Positions 35,401 to 45,856 of a stretch of DNA of 46,436 bases are shown in pieces. The stretch comes from Saccoglossus kowalevskii (lineage: Eukaryota; Hemichordata; Enteropneusta; Harrimaniidae): NCBI RefSeq assembly GCF_000003605.2, contig NW_003147272.1, positions 59,937 to 106,372 of the forward strand, written 5' to 3'. The notes beneath the pieces were generated by a model. It saw nothing but the letters and a program-made list of their open reading frames with translations, was not told the DNA's origin and searched no databases. The stretch's first letter is position 1, and every line of letters begins with the position of its first letter. Made by a program: the position numbers and the translations under genes.

Positions 35401-38400
35401 GCAGGGGAGTCGTCACCTGCGCATGCGTCTACCCATGAGCCTTTGCATTTTTAGCGATATAATATTCTATATAATCTGGGCCTCAATACGGGTCTTTTTA
35501 CTGGCGCGGATTTATACGAGGGACTCTAAACGACACAGACGCATCAACAAGGCTCACAATACACAAACGAATGTCGGCAAATATATCCACAAATTACGTT
35601 TTAATGAAACAGCAAATGAACGTAAATTTATTACAATATTTTAACTGTAATAAATATGAACCCATTATAAAATTTCTTTCTTAAGAATGAACACTACAGT
35701 CCAGCTAAGTTAGTCATTTACTGACTGTCCGAAAAATACATAACAAATGGACGTTTTCATGGAGCTGATGTTGCAGCGGCAGGTAGAGGCACGTTAGTTT
35801 CACAGTTGTTAAAAACTGTAGTCGGTGAACGAGAAACAATTGTTTGACAAAAATCGGTTTGGTTCACAGTTTAAGATTTGGGCGTAGCGCCGCGGAGACG
35901 GTATTGTAGTACTGTAAACTTGACACGTTTTTGTGACCAGTTATCTTTATGGTTGGTTGTGGTGGAATGCCGGCTTTTGTCAGGGTAATAATGAGTCCAA
36001 CTGGTCTTTCGGTATATTTCCCCTGTATATTTCCTATCCACTGAATAATATCATCAGCGATTATCGAAGCGCAGGCGATAATCTCAAATTACGCGCGTTG
36101 TTTGTAAACAGAAAGTAGTTCCAGGAAATAGACACGTTTACTAAAAATGGTAAACGAGGCCCGGGCGTGATATGGAAAATTATTGCACGGCTCGCGCATC
36201 GGGATTCCCACTAGCGTTACGAGGTCGGGCAATACAAGGTATGTAATAATGTCTATTATTAACTAACAATAATAAACTAAATATAAATTAAAATAAATAT
36301 AAAACACATGCAGGATATTGAACAGAAACTACTAACTACTTGGTACAAATGTATGTAGATACCTTGAGTAGACCTGTCTTTAATAGATTTGTTCATTTAG
36401 TGTTGAATATTTGTCATTTTAGGTAAAAAATAATATTCCTGACTTCTTGTCAAAAACCGCAAGTCTGTTTGCTTTGATATTACATATATAGGTACTACAG
36501 GTGGACCTCTTTCAGATTTGTTCATTTTGTGATGATATGTTCAATTCTTTAATTGAAATGTGCACTGCTAACGGCGGAGCTATCTCAGCCTAGAAGACGT
36601 TTGTTTGAATTATCGATCTTTTTTACACAAATGCTCTGTTCAGTATGAATATTCTGTTTAAAGGGTGGTGGTCGTCGCGCCGCGTCCTGTTCGATATGAG
36701 ACTCATAGCGACGTACACAACGCGGTAAAATACATTGTTTACATGAAATAGGAACATGCGCTGCGCAACGACCAACGACCACCGCCCTTTAAGTATGTTG
36801 GACATTTTATAAAATCTCATAAGGGCATCTACTAGAGATACGCATCGATGGAGCAAATAGAGTACTTGTAACTAAACTCTATTAACATATATAAACTATT
36901 AACAGTAAAACACTGTAGAGTATAATTACACAAGGCAAGCATTGTTCTCCACATGATATTTTAGAGACTCTATTATAATCATTTCCCACCTATGAACATT
37001 TGGTCTGCCCCTTTATTTATACTTAAACCATTTAAGTGCCAGATATTTTTCCCGCCTAAAATTCTGCACAAATATTTCAACATTTTATAAAATTATGAAA
37101 GTTTTAGATATAGCTTCTATTTTTTGATCTAAAGATATGTCAATTCTTATGAACTTGCCTGTTCATAAAAACTTTCAAAAGAATCAATAATTTCAACCCA
37201 TCTTTGTAGCACTTACTTACCATACATGTACATTACTAATACGAGACATATACATGTATAGGCAGAATACTCTGCACAACTTAGATATGTAGCACTTTTT
37301 TCTTATATTCTTCAATATTTCTGGAAATGAACCTTAATTTTGGAGCCAACAGACAAAATTTCAGTCAGTTTTTACTCAAAATATTTGGCCATTTTTGTCT
37401 AAATTTTCTGAAGGAAAAGTACAGACAATAAACAGGACTATTTTGTGAATTTGAGATGAAAAGTGGGAACTGGTGGTGAAAAGGTTAATTAAAGCTAGCT
37501 AAAAGTTATGCTTAGGCTATAATGTATGTACACACACAGCTTGGTATAAATTAGCACTTCACAGACATATCAGTGCACTTTGTACTCATTACTAAAGCCT
37601 TGTACATGTACCAATTAATACAGCCTGTATCTGTAAAGTACACACCCATTGTGTCAATATAAGGTGCAGAATAAAACGATTGTATAAAATACAGCATATT
37701 TGAAACGTCCTAGTGACTAGAGCTGATATATTATGGGATAGGACTGGATGTGGTTCAGGTTTGACCTATGACCTCTTGAACCAGAGCCTAAAGCACAAGA
37801 TGTACAAGTTTATACTGAGAACAATTTGGTGGTAATACATGTGTATGCTAGCCTTATTTTGTTCTGTGATGTATCAAATAAAAAATACTGTGAAATTTTA
37901 ACATTGTGATTTTGACATGTAATTTTATGAAATGCAATGAAACTCTTGTGATGTGCATGTGAAGCGTATAAAGAAATTAAAGAAATTAAAGAACTTTAGT
38001 GTAAGTTCATCTCAGCTTATGGTAGAAAGCTCATATTTGATTTTACTTATTACTGTATAAAACTTTATTTTAGCTAGAATTAATTTTCGCTGGAAAGATT
38101 TTCCAGGTGTTTTGTATGGAATTTATTTTCACTGATTTTTGATGAGTTGAATGTAAAATACAGAATGAAAAAAATAAAGTATCCGAGCAAAAAGGTTTAA
38201 ATTTAGCTTTGCTAAGTTTACAACATGTTAACTGTGTTAAGTGTAGGCACAGTATGGTGTTCAAGTTGTATTACAGTAGAATGAGTTATAGTACTTATCA
38301 ACAGTCAACAACTATTGGACAATTCAACTTTATATATACTGGTACTGGTAATTACTTTGTTGAATTTCAATCTGTTCCATACTTGACACAATTTCCCTTG

Positions 38401-41400
38401 TTAGTATGTCTGGGTCATATGAAGCTTTAATCCAGTAATTCACATTAAAAGATGGCAATGAGAGCTAGGCAAAGATTTCATGCATGTGTACTTGGTGTTA
38501 GTAACAGTTTTCTTTACAAGTCTTATAGTTGACAAAAATCCATACTCGTTAACACTTGGGAGGAGGGATACAAATTAAAATAGCACATTGTCATTGCGGG
38601 TACCATTTTCATAACTGTCATCATAAATATTTGCTTTGAACGAGGTCAAGGTCACCAAGGTCACATGATGAAAACTGGTTTATTACCCACAGTAATGTGA
38701 ATGTATTGTAGTAAGCATTTTACAAATTTTACTTTCTGGCAAAAACTTTTTAATATTTGATTAAGAAAAACATTATACTTTTAGTCACAGTGGCTCAAAC
38801 CATTTTATCAGACCTCATCAAATGTGAAAATGTAAGGCTCTTTGAATGAAAATAATGTGAAATTACAGACATACAAAACCCTTCTACAAATACATCATTT
38901 AAATATAGCAAGAACAGGACAAATTAGATTTAATCAACCATGTGGAGAAATTTGACTTTTAACAATAAACCCAGTATAATTGATAACATAATTGCGTCCA
39001 GTTACCAACTAGCTAATCAAATCTTAATTCAGTCTGACTACTGACCTCACCATCACAATTAAAATAGTTTGGGTTGTCTGTATTTTATAATTTCAGTACT
39101 ACATATATGTATTGAACCTACTGGAATACTACTAGCAAAGAAATATTAATATGTCCCACTTTAGTTATAAAACTAGACTACCGGTACTCATACAGGAAGT
39201 GAAAACTCTTAAGAGTATGCACTGGATGCAAGCGTGGTACATGTATACAGGAAATTAGCTGAGAGCAATCAACATGTGGTCATACAGTCACAGGATGGAT
39301 ATGAGTATCAGTTTTTTTTTATGTTCAAATGTTAATTAAAATTAGGATAATGTATTTTAATACAGTCTCAGTAGTCTGCCCTCCATACTGTGCATTCAAT
39401 TTTTATTAGGTGTCAACAAGCTGACTCAACTTCATTTTTGAGGATTTCATTTATCAAATTTCATTTTTAGAGGGCAAGTGTCTAAGCCATAATTTGTTGT
39501 GGCCAAATATGAAAGAAGTTAACCTTTGATGATTGGTCAAAGGTTGGCAGAAGCCCTATCAGAACGACACCATTTTGAATTCTCTTCAAAACAGAAACTC
39601 AAGAGATACACAAAACTTTTGCGACAGTCCACCAATTAATGAAAAAGAGGGTAAACAAATTCATTCAATAACTTGAATATGATGCCAGTCTCTCAGTGAG
39701 AGAAAGTAACAGACACAGAAACTCCTATGATAATGTGATAAAACAAATTTGCCGTAGGAGGTAGTAAATGTTTATGTTTTAACAGAAAAAAAAGATCCAT
39801 TTGATGATCTCTTAAAAAGTTATGTTGATAGCAATGTGCATTGTCAGCCATGACATTTAATGACAGGTTTGTGATGTACACAAATTTATTACTTAGACCC
39901 TGACATTGCCTCAACAGAAAATAATACATTGAAAAAAAGTTAAATATATATAAATATCTTACAAGAGTTGAGGAATTTTCAATTTCTTGAAGACCTTTCT
40001 CGTCAACAGTCAACCCAACTTGATTTGGGGGGATTCCATTTTGACTCTAAGATTCCTACAGAATCAGTACACAATGCCAATGGGACATATTCTACAATTT
40101 AATTAAAGATATAAATGTACACAAATGGATGAATGCTAGGACATGCATTATCAATAATTTACAATACATACTATGTGCATTAACCACTTTATATCAACTA
40201 TAACAGCCAGACGAGAATAGATAACTACACAATGGGTTTTTTCAGACATTCAATTTAGGTAAAACGGGTGTTGAAATGAAAATTATAGGAAAATGCAACA
40301 AACAACTCAAGATGGGGAGGGGGACTCAAAATAGAACACATTATTTTATAAACTGGTATTAAAGCTTGAATGAACAATTATTTTATTTATTTAATGCAAT
40401 ATGCTGTATATTTCTAAGCAGACATTGAATACATATATTATATATATATATACATATATATTAATAATTAATGGCTAAACATAATATCAATATGCTCATA
40501 TCTATTATGTACATTATTTTTGCACATGTTATAATAAATTCATTATTTAATTATTTTTTTTCATTATACATGTATAAGATTTTAATACAAGCTTGGAATC
40601 TCAATAATTCAAAAACAATTTTAATTTTGTTCATGATCTATATAAAAAATAACAATAGATAGCAATATTTTTTTATTACACTATCACTTTCAATTGAATG
40701 GCATACTAAATTTTCATCTTAATTACTGTAAAAGCGTTAATTATTCACTGGGTTTTAATTTTGCGTATTTTTCTGACTGGAAAATGTGCTAAATTAAAAC
40801 CCAGTGAATATGTAAAATTTAGCATAGAACACATTATCTAAATGATAAAGCGGTGAATTTAAAACCGACTGTATATGCCTGAAATGGTAAATCAGTGTAA
40901 TTTAAACCCAGTGAAAATTAGTCATTTACAGTATTAGAAGTGCACATGAACCAAAACTATGACTTATAACAGAAATAGACACAGCTATGGTCATTTACGT
41001 GAATACATTCATTACTAACAGAGCGGATACAATACAGAGTTTTGGATAGGAACACACAAGTATTTGAGGTCCAGTGAAACTGGATTTCTGATGACTGTAT
41101 ACAACATACAAAAATGACATCCTATCAACCAGTCTTATTAGAATGTTAAATCAATTTCGAGCAGAAACTTTATTTTAATATATAATCTAGTATGGATATT
41201 CTATTACATGTACATGTAATGCTAAAAAATACATAATCGCGAAATTTTGACTTTATAGTTTCAAAAAAACAATTTTGTCTTACAACTTCAACTTACCAAT
41301 TCAAAATTACTTATAACTATATACATATTTGTAGCATGGCTTTAATAAGACCTGAAAGCCGTAGTGGTTAATCAGGCGACCTTAAAATCAACACATTCAT

Positions 41401-44400
41401 ATACTCTGAGGTAAGGCTTTAATGCCAGGAGTGCCTCATTAGCATATGAACACATGATGGAGTGGATAATCTCAGATACTTTATCGGAAACAATGGTTCA
41501 AAGGTCGTTACCCTCAAGACATGAGAAAATGAATACATAGATGGAATGCATAGAGGCTAAGCTAACCTGAACACTGACCTGAGCTTTCGAATCAATATCC
41601 ATTTATGGTCCTTTCAATGAATGAACTGCTTACTGATAGACGTAATGGACGCCATTATACAATAAGCGCGTGTCACTCGTGGGGTAGTGGGTAAACAAAG
41701 AGTTGGTTAACTTTCAAGTGTCTTAAAATACTGACAAACTAAGTAATCAAAAGGTCACCAGTTCAATGAAACTTCAATACCATATGTAGACATTGAGTAC
41801 AACAGACTGACAGTTATTTACGGGACAACCGATTTATAATGATAGTTATAAAGCTGCAGGCTAAAATGTCATTTTGAAATGAACATTCTACAAAGAAAAG
41901 CAACACAGAAATACAGATTCTAAATAGGGCACGCCTATATCGACGACAACCCATAAATAATACATTTAGTTCTGTGTAAGTGACCTTCTCTATTGAAAGA
42001 CCACCTGCCTATAGTGATAACTTTCAGGCAGTCCGAAGGCTTAATGTATTAACAACCTATGTGTAAAGACTACCCTTTCAGCAATATTTTTCATGCAATT
42101 TGAATTTATTAATAAAGCATAATTGGATATATATTTATAGTGTTCATACTACATGAAGTAGGGCTAAGATTTAGGCTAATCTCATATGTTTGCATATTGG
42201 ATATACCCAATTGCGTTCACGCACAGGGGGAAACAGTGGTAACACGGGAAGGTCTAAACTTTTTAAGAACATACAAAAATATTTGGTAATTTCAAATATG
42301 ATTACTCAGTACAGTAACTAGGAAGGTATACATGTTAGTTCTAGGGTTATAAAACAATACTAAAGCAAATTCAGAAAGCGTAGATTGCAGAATAAAAGGA
42401 ATACCTTCAGTTCAATGATTTTTAGCCCGAGTTAAGCATACACTTTGTTAGCGCGTGCTATGTATCTGTATTGGGTCTCAAAAATAGGCCAATGATTCTT
42501 AGCCTGTGCTAAGCGTTCACACATGTTTTCTTAGCACGGGCTAAGGAATTTGACTACTTGGCCCGTGCTAAAGAGCTATGTGTGAACACAAGTAATAATG
42601 TTTGTTTTTGTGTTTTTTTACAATGTATAACCAAATATTAGAATTTAATACTATAGTAATATCAAGTAACATCCTAAGCTGAAGACAACTCATTACAAAT
42701 CAGGACTAACATTCAGACTTAATTACATACACTGGTAAATTCGCCTCATTGAAAAAGTTACATAAAATGGCTCTAATGTAACACTAGACACTCTACAACA
42801 AAGAATCTGGCAGAAATCTTACAAGTTTCAGTTTACAAAGAAACTAGTCATGGAGGGAGCAGGCATTATCCAGCGACTTAAGTACGCATTCTTGACATAC
42901 ACAGACATGCTACAAGTGGTTTGCATTTTTTAAAACTCTAAACACTGATTCACAACTATTTTTAGATGTTTAGTATGGTAGCATGAAATGATGTAACTAA
43001 AATATGGAACAATGTGTTGTATGTGTCAAAACAGGACAATGACTTTGTGCATCCAGCCATGACCTGCCTGCCAAATCAGTTACATTAAAGGTTTACTCCA
43101 TGAATAATTATTCATATTACATTTCATGTTATCATTTCACAATTTACAATGAACAGGCTGACATATCAATGTTTCAAGTACCGGAGTACCATCATTGTCT
43201 CATTCAAGATTTTGATGCAATATTTTGTTTGTTTGTTTGTATGTATTTTTCTATTTATTTATTTAATATTTTTGTTTGTACCAATATGTACACTTCTGAA
43301 TCCCATATGAACAAAAAAAAGTAATTGAATGTGACACCAATAACCTGAAAGTCATTAAATGCTGGCGATAGGGTTTACCCCATATCTGGGAAAATTCAGA
43401 CAATGCAATGAATACCGATAAGTTACATATTATTTAGTTCACAAGGACAAGTAATTAAGGTTTGAGCTGGGGGAAAGGTGAAGGGGTCCACATAGTACCA
43501 AATTTTAATCAAGTTTCTGCTTCATAGTATGAATCATTGTCAGAAAACAGTAGCTAAGAAACAATGAATGCATTGATCAAAAACTAGACAGCCTTATTCA
43601 ACACCAATGTCATAGTCTACATTCATGTATAGTAGGAATACAAAGTGAATCCTGATTATCTGTGATAATGTTTTATCTAGCAAAGATCTCTTGGTACTGG
43701 TACACTCTGTACATACAATGTAAATATAATAATTTTTTCAATTCAACTGTTACTATGTTTCAAACTTTAATTTCATCTTCATTTTATGAATTATTAATTA
43801 TAGAAAATTGAATAAAAAGATTTTGGAGGCACAAACTGATAATAAAAATTGAAAAAAAAAGTGTATTATTCAATTGGATGACAAAGCAGCATAAAAATGT
43901 ACTAGCAAAGTTGTTAATTAACTACATGTGAATTAAACTTCGAATTTTGTGATTAATTATTGAAAACTAAGAGACAAAGTCAAAAGATTGACATCAGATA
44001 AAAAAACTTTATCACTTAGTTAAGGGATGGGGGTGACCCTAAACATTTTCTATTAGACAAAATTAACTTTTTTTTGGTGGTCCTCGTTCAAAATGAACTT
44101 TTTTTTGATGTTTTTAGTTGTTTATATTCTAAAATATTGTTTATGTTATACAACCATACTGATTAAAACGACAAATAATTAAATCTCTTAATTATAATAA
44201 AAAACATTGTCTTGCTACATTCATCTATATTATTAATAAGTTTTGTTTTTCTATTATTGATTAGTGTTTTGATATTGTCCTTAAGAGTAGGTCAAGTCAA
44301 TAAAAAAAAGACATTACAAAACTAGAACAGTACTCGACAACTCCCAACTCAAGCTAACTATAGAACATGAACATGCAGCCTAAGGGCAAAACAAATTCAG

Positions 44401-45471
44401 TTTCATAAGGCTTGACACCCCCCCCCACACCTCCCAACTATCAATTGTAGCACAGTGCACAAGTGTTAAGACAATTCTATCACAAAGTAATAGATGTGTT
44501 AAAACATTACTGTTCAACATTAACTCTAACCCACACGTTAAACATTCATTGGACTGGTAGCATGCAATGGGCATTGTTACCGGACCAAACCCCTTTGACC
44601 CAGTCACATTTAGAACTAATCACCTGATTACAGCACTGTATCAAGTATGGGAACAGAACCATACTTTCCTGTACTAGAAAATAATTGTTATCTACTTGGC
44701 AGGATATTACAGCTGTCCGTGACTATATGATTTCCTATTGTACACACCAACTGTGTATTTACTACATTATGACACAGTTTATTTAGATGATTGACGTACG
44801 GTTATGGCCTATCATTCATCGACTAACGACAAGAAATCACTGCCATTATACGACTAGAAAGTGATGTGACATCCCCTAAATAAATTTTTCTGTCGTCGAC
44901 AGGAGATAAATACGTGATGGTTGGAATATTTTGAGCTATCAGTAAAGTCATGCGAAAACAAAAATACATTCCGTCATTTGTATTTCGACGATTCAAAAAG
45001 TTGGAAACATTAAAATAAAAAGGCGGCCTTTACATCAACATCTACGAAAACAGCACAATACGAAGTCAAATTAACGTTTGAACTAATAATGATGAGATAA
45101 AAATAAACCTAAACATGATTTTAATCTATTCCGAATTGCCACCGTAAATTAGAGCAAAGATTTCGGTCGGAAAGAAAATAGCGGCCATTTTGAAATTTGA
45201 CACCACCCCGAAAAAGGTCCCCGTCGTACGACACTCGCGACACTAAAATATGAACGCCATAAATCATACTACGCGGGTAGATTTTTATAACCACATCCAT
45301 GGACTACCTGTAATAACTGCTGCATAGTATAGTATTGGCACGTCAATAACATCGTACAGTTTGGAGGGGATCTCAAGACATTCCAGGCATACTTCGGACT
45401 GTGAGGTTTCTATTTTTACTTACCCTCACGAACAGCTCGATCGATTCATTGGAATTATTCATATCACCCAT
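26348..45471 (-). CDS. CLIC: Chloride intracellular channel (CLIC) family protein, complete, five exons
   Basis: The conceptual 226-residue protein begins MGDMNNSNESIELFVR and joins AGRDGKSLGDCPFSQR. CPFS is at residues 27-30, the glutaredoxin-like motif of CLICs. Next come the hydrophobic putative membrane segment (31-46), TTVDM, SPGGKIPVLVDG with the cis-proline at 68, and the all-helical C domain with FLDGDTMTQLDCNMLPKLHH (153-172) and FDIPEDFEGLRTYLNAAYA. CLICs are soluble GST-fold oxidoreductases that can insert into membranes and act in tubulogenesis, actin and vesicle biology. The single gene cannot be tied to a vertebrate paralogue. Length is 10-15 residues under vertebrate CLIC1 because the acidic foot loop before FLDG is almost absent. 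Phases 0, 1, 2, 0 are all consistent. Confidence 0.95.
26486..27028 (-). other. CLIC intron 4
   Basis: Donor AAG|GTATGT. No repeat recognised. Confidence 0.9.
27029..27224 (-). CDS. CLIC: CLIC exon 4 (65 codons)
   Basis: Its first base completes an AGG arginine. It then encodes FIKNEDPQKDEILRKGLIKE, a short linker SDNSPGC, and FLDGDTMTQLDCNMLPKLHH, ending KRFK in phase 0. Only about seven residues separate the helix from FLDG; vertebrate CLIC1 has an acidic loop about 15-20 residues longer here. Confidence 0.95.
27225..27432 (-). other. CLIC intron 3
   Basis: A 208-bp intron, donor AAG|GTGAGC, acceptor AATTCAG. No internal feature. Confidence 0.9.
27433..27586 (-). CDS. CLIC: CLIC exon 3 (50 codons plus partial codons)
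   Basis: GT joins the previous G to make glycine. It encodes KIPVLVDGDRVLTDVSEMAD, then YLEQTIPEPS and AGIDVFQKFS. The motif G(K)IPVL with cis-proline closes the thioredoxin-like domain, and the GIDVF.KF stretch starts the helical domain. Confidence 0.95.
27689..27980 (-). mobile_element. TIR element D, copy 1
   Basis: Reverse complement of the element at 29707-30035, with recognisable blocks GGCATGAGGGCGCTGCGCC, GGAGCATTCTATGGCTTCCT and GCGCCACCAAGTGGG on the complementary strand. A frame encoding about 30 codons around NSKLKWSILWLPWGQ is open in both copies. Ends are eroded. Confidence 0.75.
29236..29402 (-). mobile_element. TACTGTAAA-type MITE, subtype C, truncated
   Basis: Reverse complement of the element at 40723-40933 (AATTAAAACCCACTGAATA and GCATAGAACACATTATCTA-type blocks). 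The end that should read TTTACAGTA is missing and a family-B MITE starts there. Confidence 0.65.
29404..29540 (-). mobile_element. Family-B MITE, copy 5, inverted
   Basis: TTAA on both sides, with AAAGGGTGGTGGTCGTC at the left and GATGACCACCGCTTTTT at the right. Internal order is reversed relative to copies 1-4 (GATATAGGACTCATAGCG precedes TACATTGTTTATTTACATG). Confidence 0.7.
29707..30035 (+). mobile_element. TIR element D, copy 2
   Basis: 329 bp from TATACCAGGGTTTTTTT to AAAAAAATCCCTGGTATA, with the terminal inverted repeats well preserved. Possible TA target duplication. It lies 54 bp from CLIC exon 2. Confidence 0.8.
30089..30233 (-). CDS. CLIC: CLIC exon 2 (48 codons plus 1 nt)
   Basis: Acceptor ATTGCAG|GCT, donor GGAG|GTGAGT. 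It encodes AGRDGKSLGDCPFSQRIFLI, then LCLKKVSFNITTVDMNKKPK and RFMDISPG. It contains the redox cysteine (residue 27), the hydrophobic putative membrane segment and strand 2. Confidence 0.96.
30392..32433. repeat. 24-bp minisatellite array, about 85 copies, in CLIC intron 1
   Basis: The + strand unit is GTTAGCCAT followed by TGGGTAAAAACCCAT. The half TGGGTAAAAACCCA is a 5-bp stem with a 4-nt loop, so each unit can form a mini-hairpin. Variants are GTGAAA for GTAAAA, CTAT for CCAT, ATCGGG for ATTGGG, and one-base length changes (ACCCC). Because 24 is a multiple of three, both strands carry long octapeptide open frames (HVSHWVKT forward, MANMGFYP reverse, up to 306 codons). The array starts 158 bp upstream of CLIC exon 2 in sense direction. 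I treat the frames as repeat artefacts. Confidence 0.95.
32592..32760 (+). repeat. Dispersed repeat F, copy 2
   Basis: Shares AAAATTTTGTCTGTTGGCTC and GAAGAATATAAGAAAAAAGTG with the inverted copy at 37290-37490, and CCTTCAGCAGATTGG with copy 1. It borders the minisatellite. Confidence 0.65.
33974..34050 (+). repeat. TCTG/TTTC compound microsatellite
   Basis: CTGT units grade into TTTC units and a long T run. Confidence 0.9.
34279..34476. mobile_element. 198-bp TIR element
   Basis: GGTCCTACTACT at the left is mirrored by AGTAGTAGGACC at the right. Just inside, CGTGGGAGTGTCCGGGCA (left) is mirrored by TGCCCGGACACTCCCACG (right). The two inverted blocks are offset differently on the two sides. 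It has a high-GC end region in AT-rich DNA and no coding capacity. No clear target duplication. Confidence 0.7.
35380..36240. promoter_or_regulatory. CpG-rich promoter-like island in CLIC intron 1
   Basis: CpG dinucleotides are far denser here than in surrounding intron. Features include an NRF-1-like site TGCGCATGCGTC (35418-35429), GGCGTAGCGCCGCGG near 35880, GCGCAGGCG near 36070, and CCCGGGCG near 36160. On the + strand a short ATG-initiated frame (36172, MENYCTARASGFPLALRGRA then IQ) runs to a good donor CAAG|GTATGT at 36238/36239. An earlier strong-context ATG at 35747 opens MDVFMELMLQRQVEAR and stops. It could be an alternative CLIC promoter, a nested + strand gene start, or an enhancer. 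Confidence 0.4.
36658..36792 (-). mobile_element. Family-B MITE, copy 6, inverted
   Basis: TTAA on both sides. The ends AGGGTGGTGGTCGTCGCGC and CGACCACCGCCCT are near-perfect inverses. It contains a small duplication (CGACCAACGACCACC). One of the best-preserved copies. Confidence 0.8.
37290..37490 (-). repeat. Dispersed repeat F, copy 3 (inverted)
   Basis: On the complementary strand it contains CTTTTCACCACCAGTTCCC, ACAAATTCACAAAATAGTC, CTGTTGGCTCCAAAATTA and GAAGAATATAAGAAAAAAGT. It is the longest of the three copies. Confidence 0.65.
38051..38187 (+). mobile_element. Family-A MITE, copy 5, right end truncated
   Basis: TACTGTATAAAACTTTATTT at the left and the internal TGTATGGAATTTATTTTCAC match copy 1. 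The right end breaks off at AATAAAGTATCCG. Confidence 0.7.
39963..40046 (-). CDS. Candidate 28-codon cassette exon in CLIC intron 1
   Basis: On the - strand, acceptor ATCTTAG|AGT and donor CTT|GTAAGA bound 84 nt that are open in phase 0. They encode SQNGIPPNQVG, LTVDEKGLQE and IENSSTL. CLIC intron 1 is phase 0, so this segment could be inserted between exon 1 (ELFVR) and exon 2 (AGRDG) without a frame change, or serve a different first exon. It would interrupt the first beta strand, which argues against a simple insertion. No known homology. Confidence 0.25.
40723..40933 (+). mobile_element. TACTGTAAA-type MITE, subtype C
   Basis: Ends TACTGTAAA and TTTACAGTA as in family A, but a different interior: AATTATTCACTGGGTTTTAA at the left mirrored by TTTAAACCCAGTGAAAATTA at the right, with a nested inner palindrome. 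211 bp. Confidence 0.75.
42421..42590. repeat. Cluster of TTAGC...GCTAA inverted motifs
   Basis: The motif occurs as TTTAGCCCGAGTTAAG, TTAGCGCGTGCTA, CTTAGCCTGTGCTAAG, CTTAGCACGGGCTAAG and GCCCGTGCTAAAG within 170 bp, in both orientations. Two outer pieces (GCGTTCACACATG and CTATGTGTGAACAC) are also inverse to each other. It could be a folded transposon remnant or a binding-site cluster. Confidence 0.5.
45424..45471 (-). CDS. CLIC: CLIC exon 1 (16 codons)
   Basis: ATG at 45471 in context CGAAAATGG. It encodes MGDMNNSNESIELFVR and ends at AGG|GTAAGT in phase 0. ELFVR joined to AG from exon 2 recreates the conserved first strand ELFV(K/R)AG of CLICs, which identifies the exon despite its size. 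A 96-codon frame on the same strand (45751-45464) overlaps the start out of frame and is not homologous to anything I recognise. Confidence 0.9.
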
Positions 45472-45600
45472 TTTCGCTGGTTATAGTCCTCAATATTGTC
45501 AGTGAACGTCGAAATATCCAGAAGCAAATCAGCAAAATGTTACAAATACCCAAACCATGTGTAGATATATCGCGCATGCGTATGCTCGGGTGTAAAGTAC
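45472..45600 (-). promoter_or_regulatory. Probable CLIC promoter and 5' UTR
   Basis: A CpG-containing stretch upstream of the CLIC ATG with an NRF-1-like palindrome CGCGCATGCGTA at 45571-45582, 100 bp before the start codon. No convincing TATA box. The transcription start cannot be placed from sequence. Confidence 0.5.
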
Positions 45601-45856
45601 GCCACCTGAAGACCAACTTCGGAAATATTTTCTTTTTACAACACTCAACCGCTCCGAGATACGAGGGCAGGTGGCTTTCACCTTTTTCTAAGATATCAGA
45701 ATCGTTATCGGGATCAAGCAGCCCAAAAGCGAATTTTATGAACGTCGACACTTATTTACTTTTTAGTATCAAGATATTGCCACGATGTAAAACAATTTAG
45801 CCTATGCATTTATGTTATTCGCATTTAATTGTTGTAATGTAATTCTACGCACAAGT

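Larger units (their letters stand above)
30234..45423 (-). other. CLIC intron 1 (15.2 kb)
   Basis: Donor AGG|GTAAGT, acceptor as for exon 2, phase 0. It contains a 2-kb minisatellite, several MITEs, a CpG-rich promoter-like island, F repeats and a candidate cassette exon. The stretches 32.8-33.9, 34.5-35.35, 38.2-39.9 and 41.0-42.4 kb, and 42.6-45.4 kb, show nothing beyond AT-rich DNA and microsatellites. Confidence 0.85.

Noticed and set aside
39693-39962. Extension of the candidate cassette exon to a longer frame
   Set aside because: Beyond the GTAAGA donor the peptide turns into chance hydrophobic sequence; only the 84 nt before the donor is worth testing.
43100-43324. A 74-codon + strand frame with a hydrophobic C-terminal half
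   Set aside because: It arises from GTTT and TTTA runs; no exon borders or homology.
45464-45800. Overlapping frames on both strands upstream of CLIC exon 1
   Set aside because: They cover the promoter and 5' UTR, overlap the CLIC start out of frame, and resemble nothing known.
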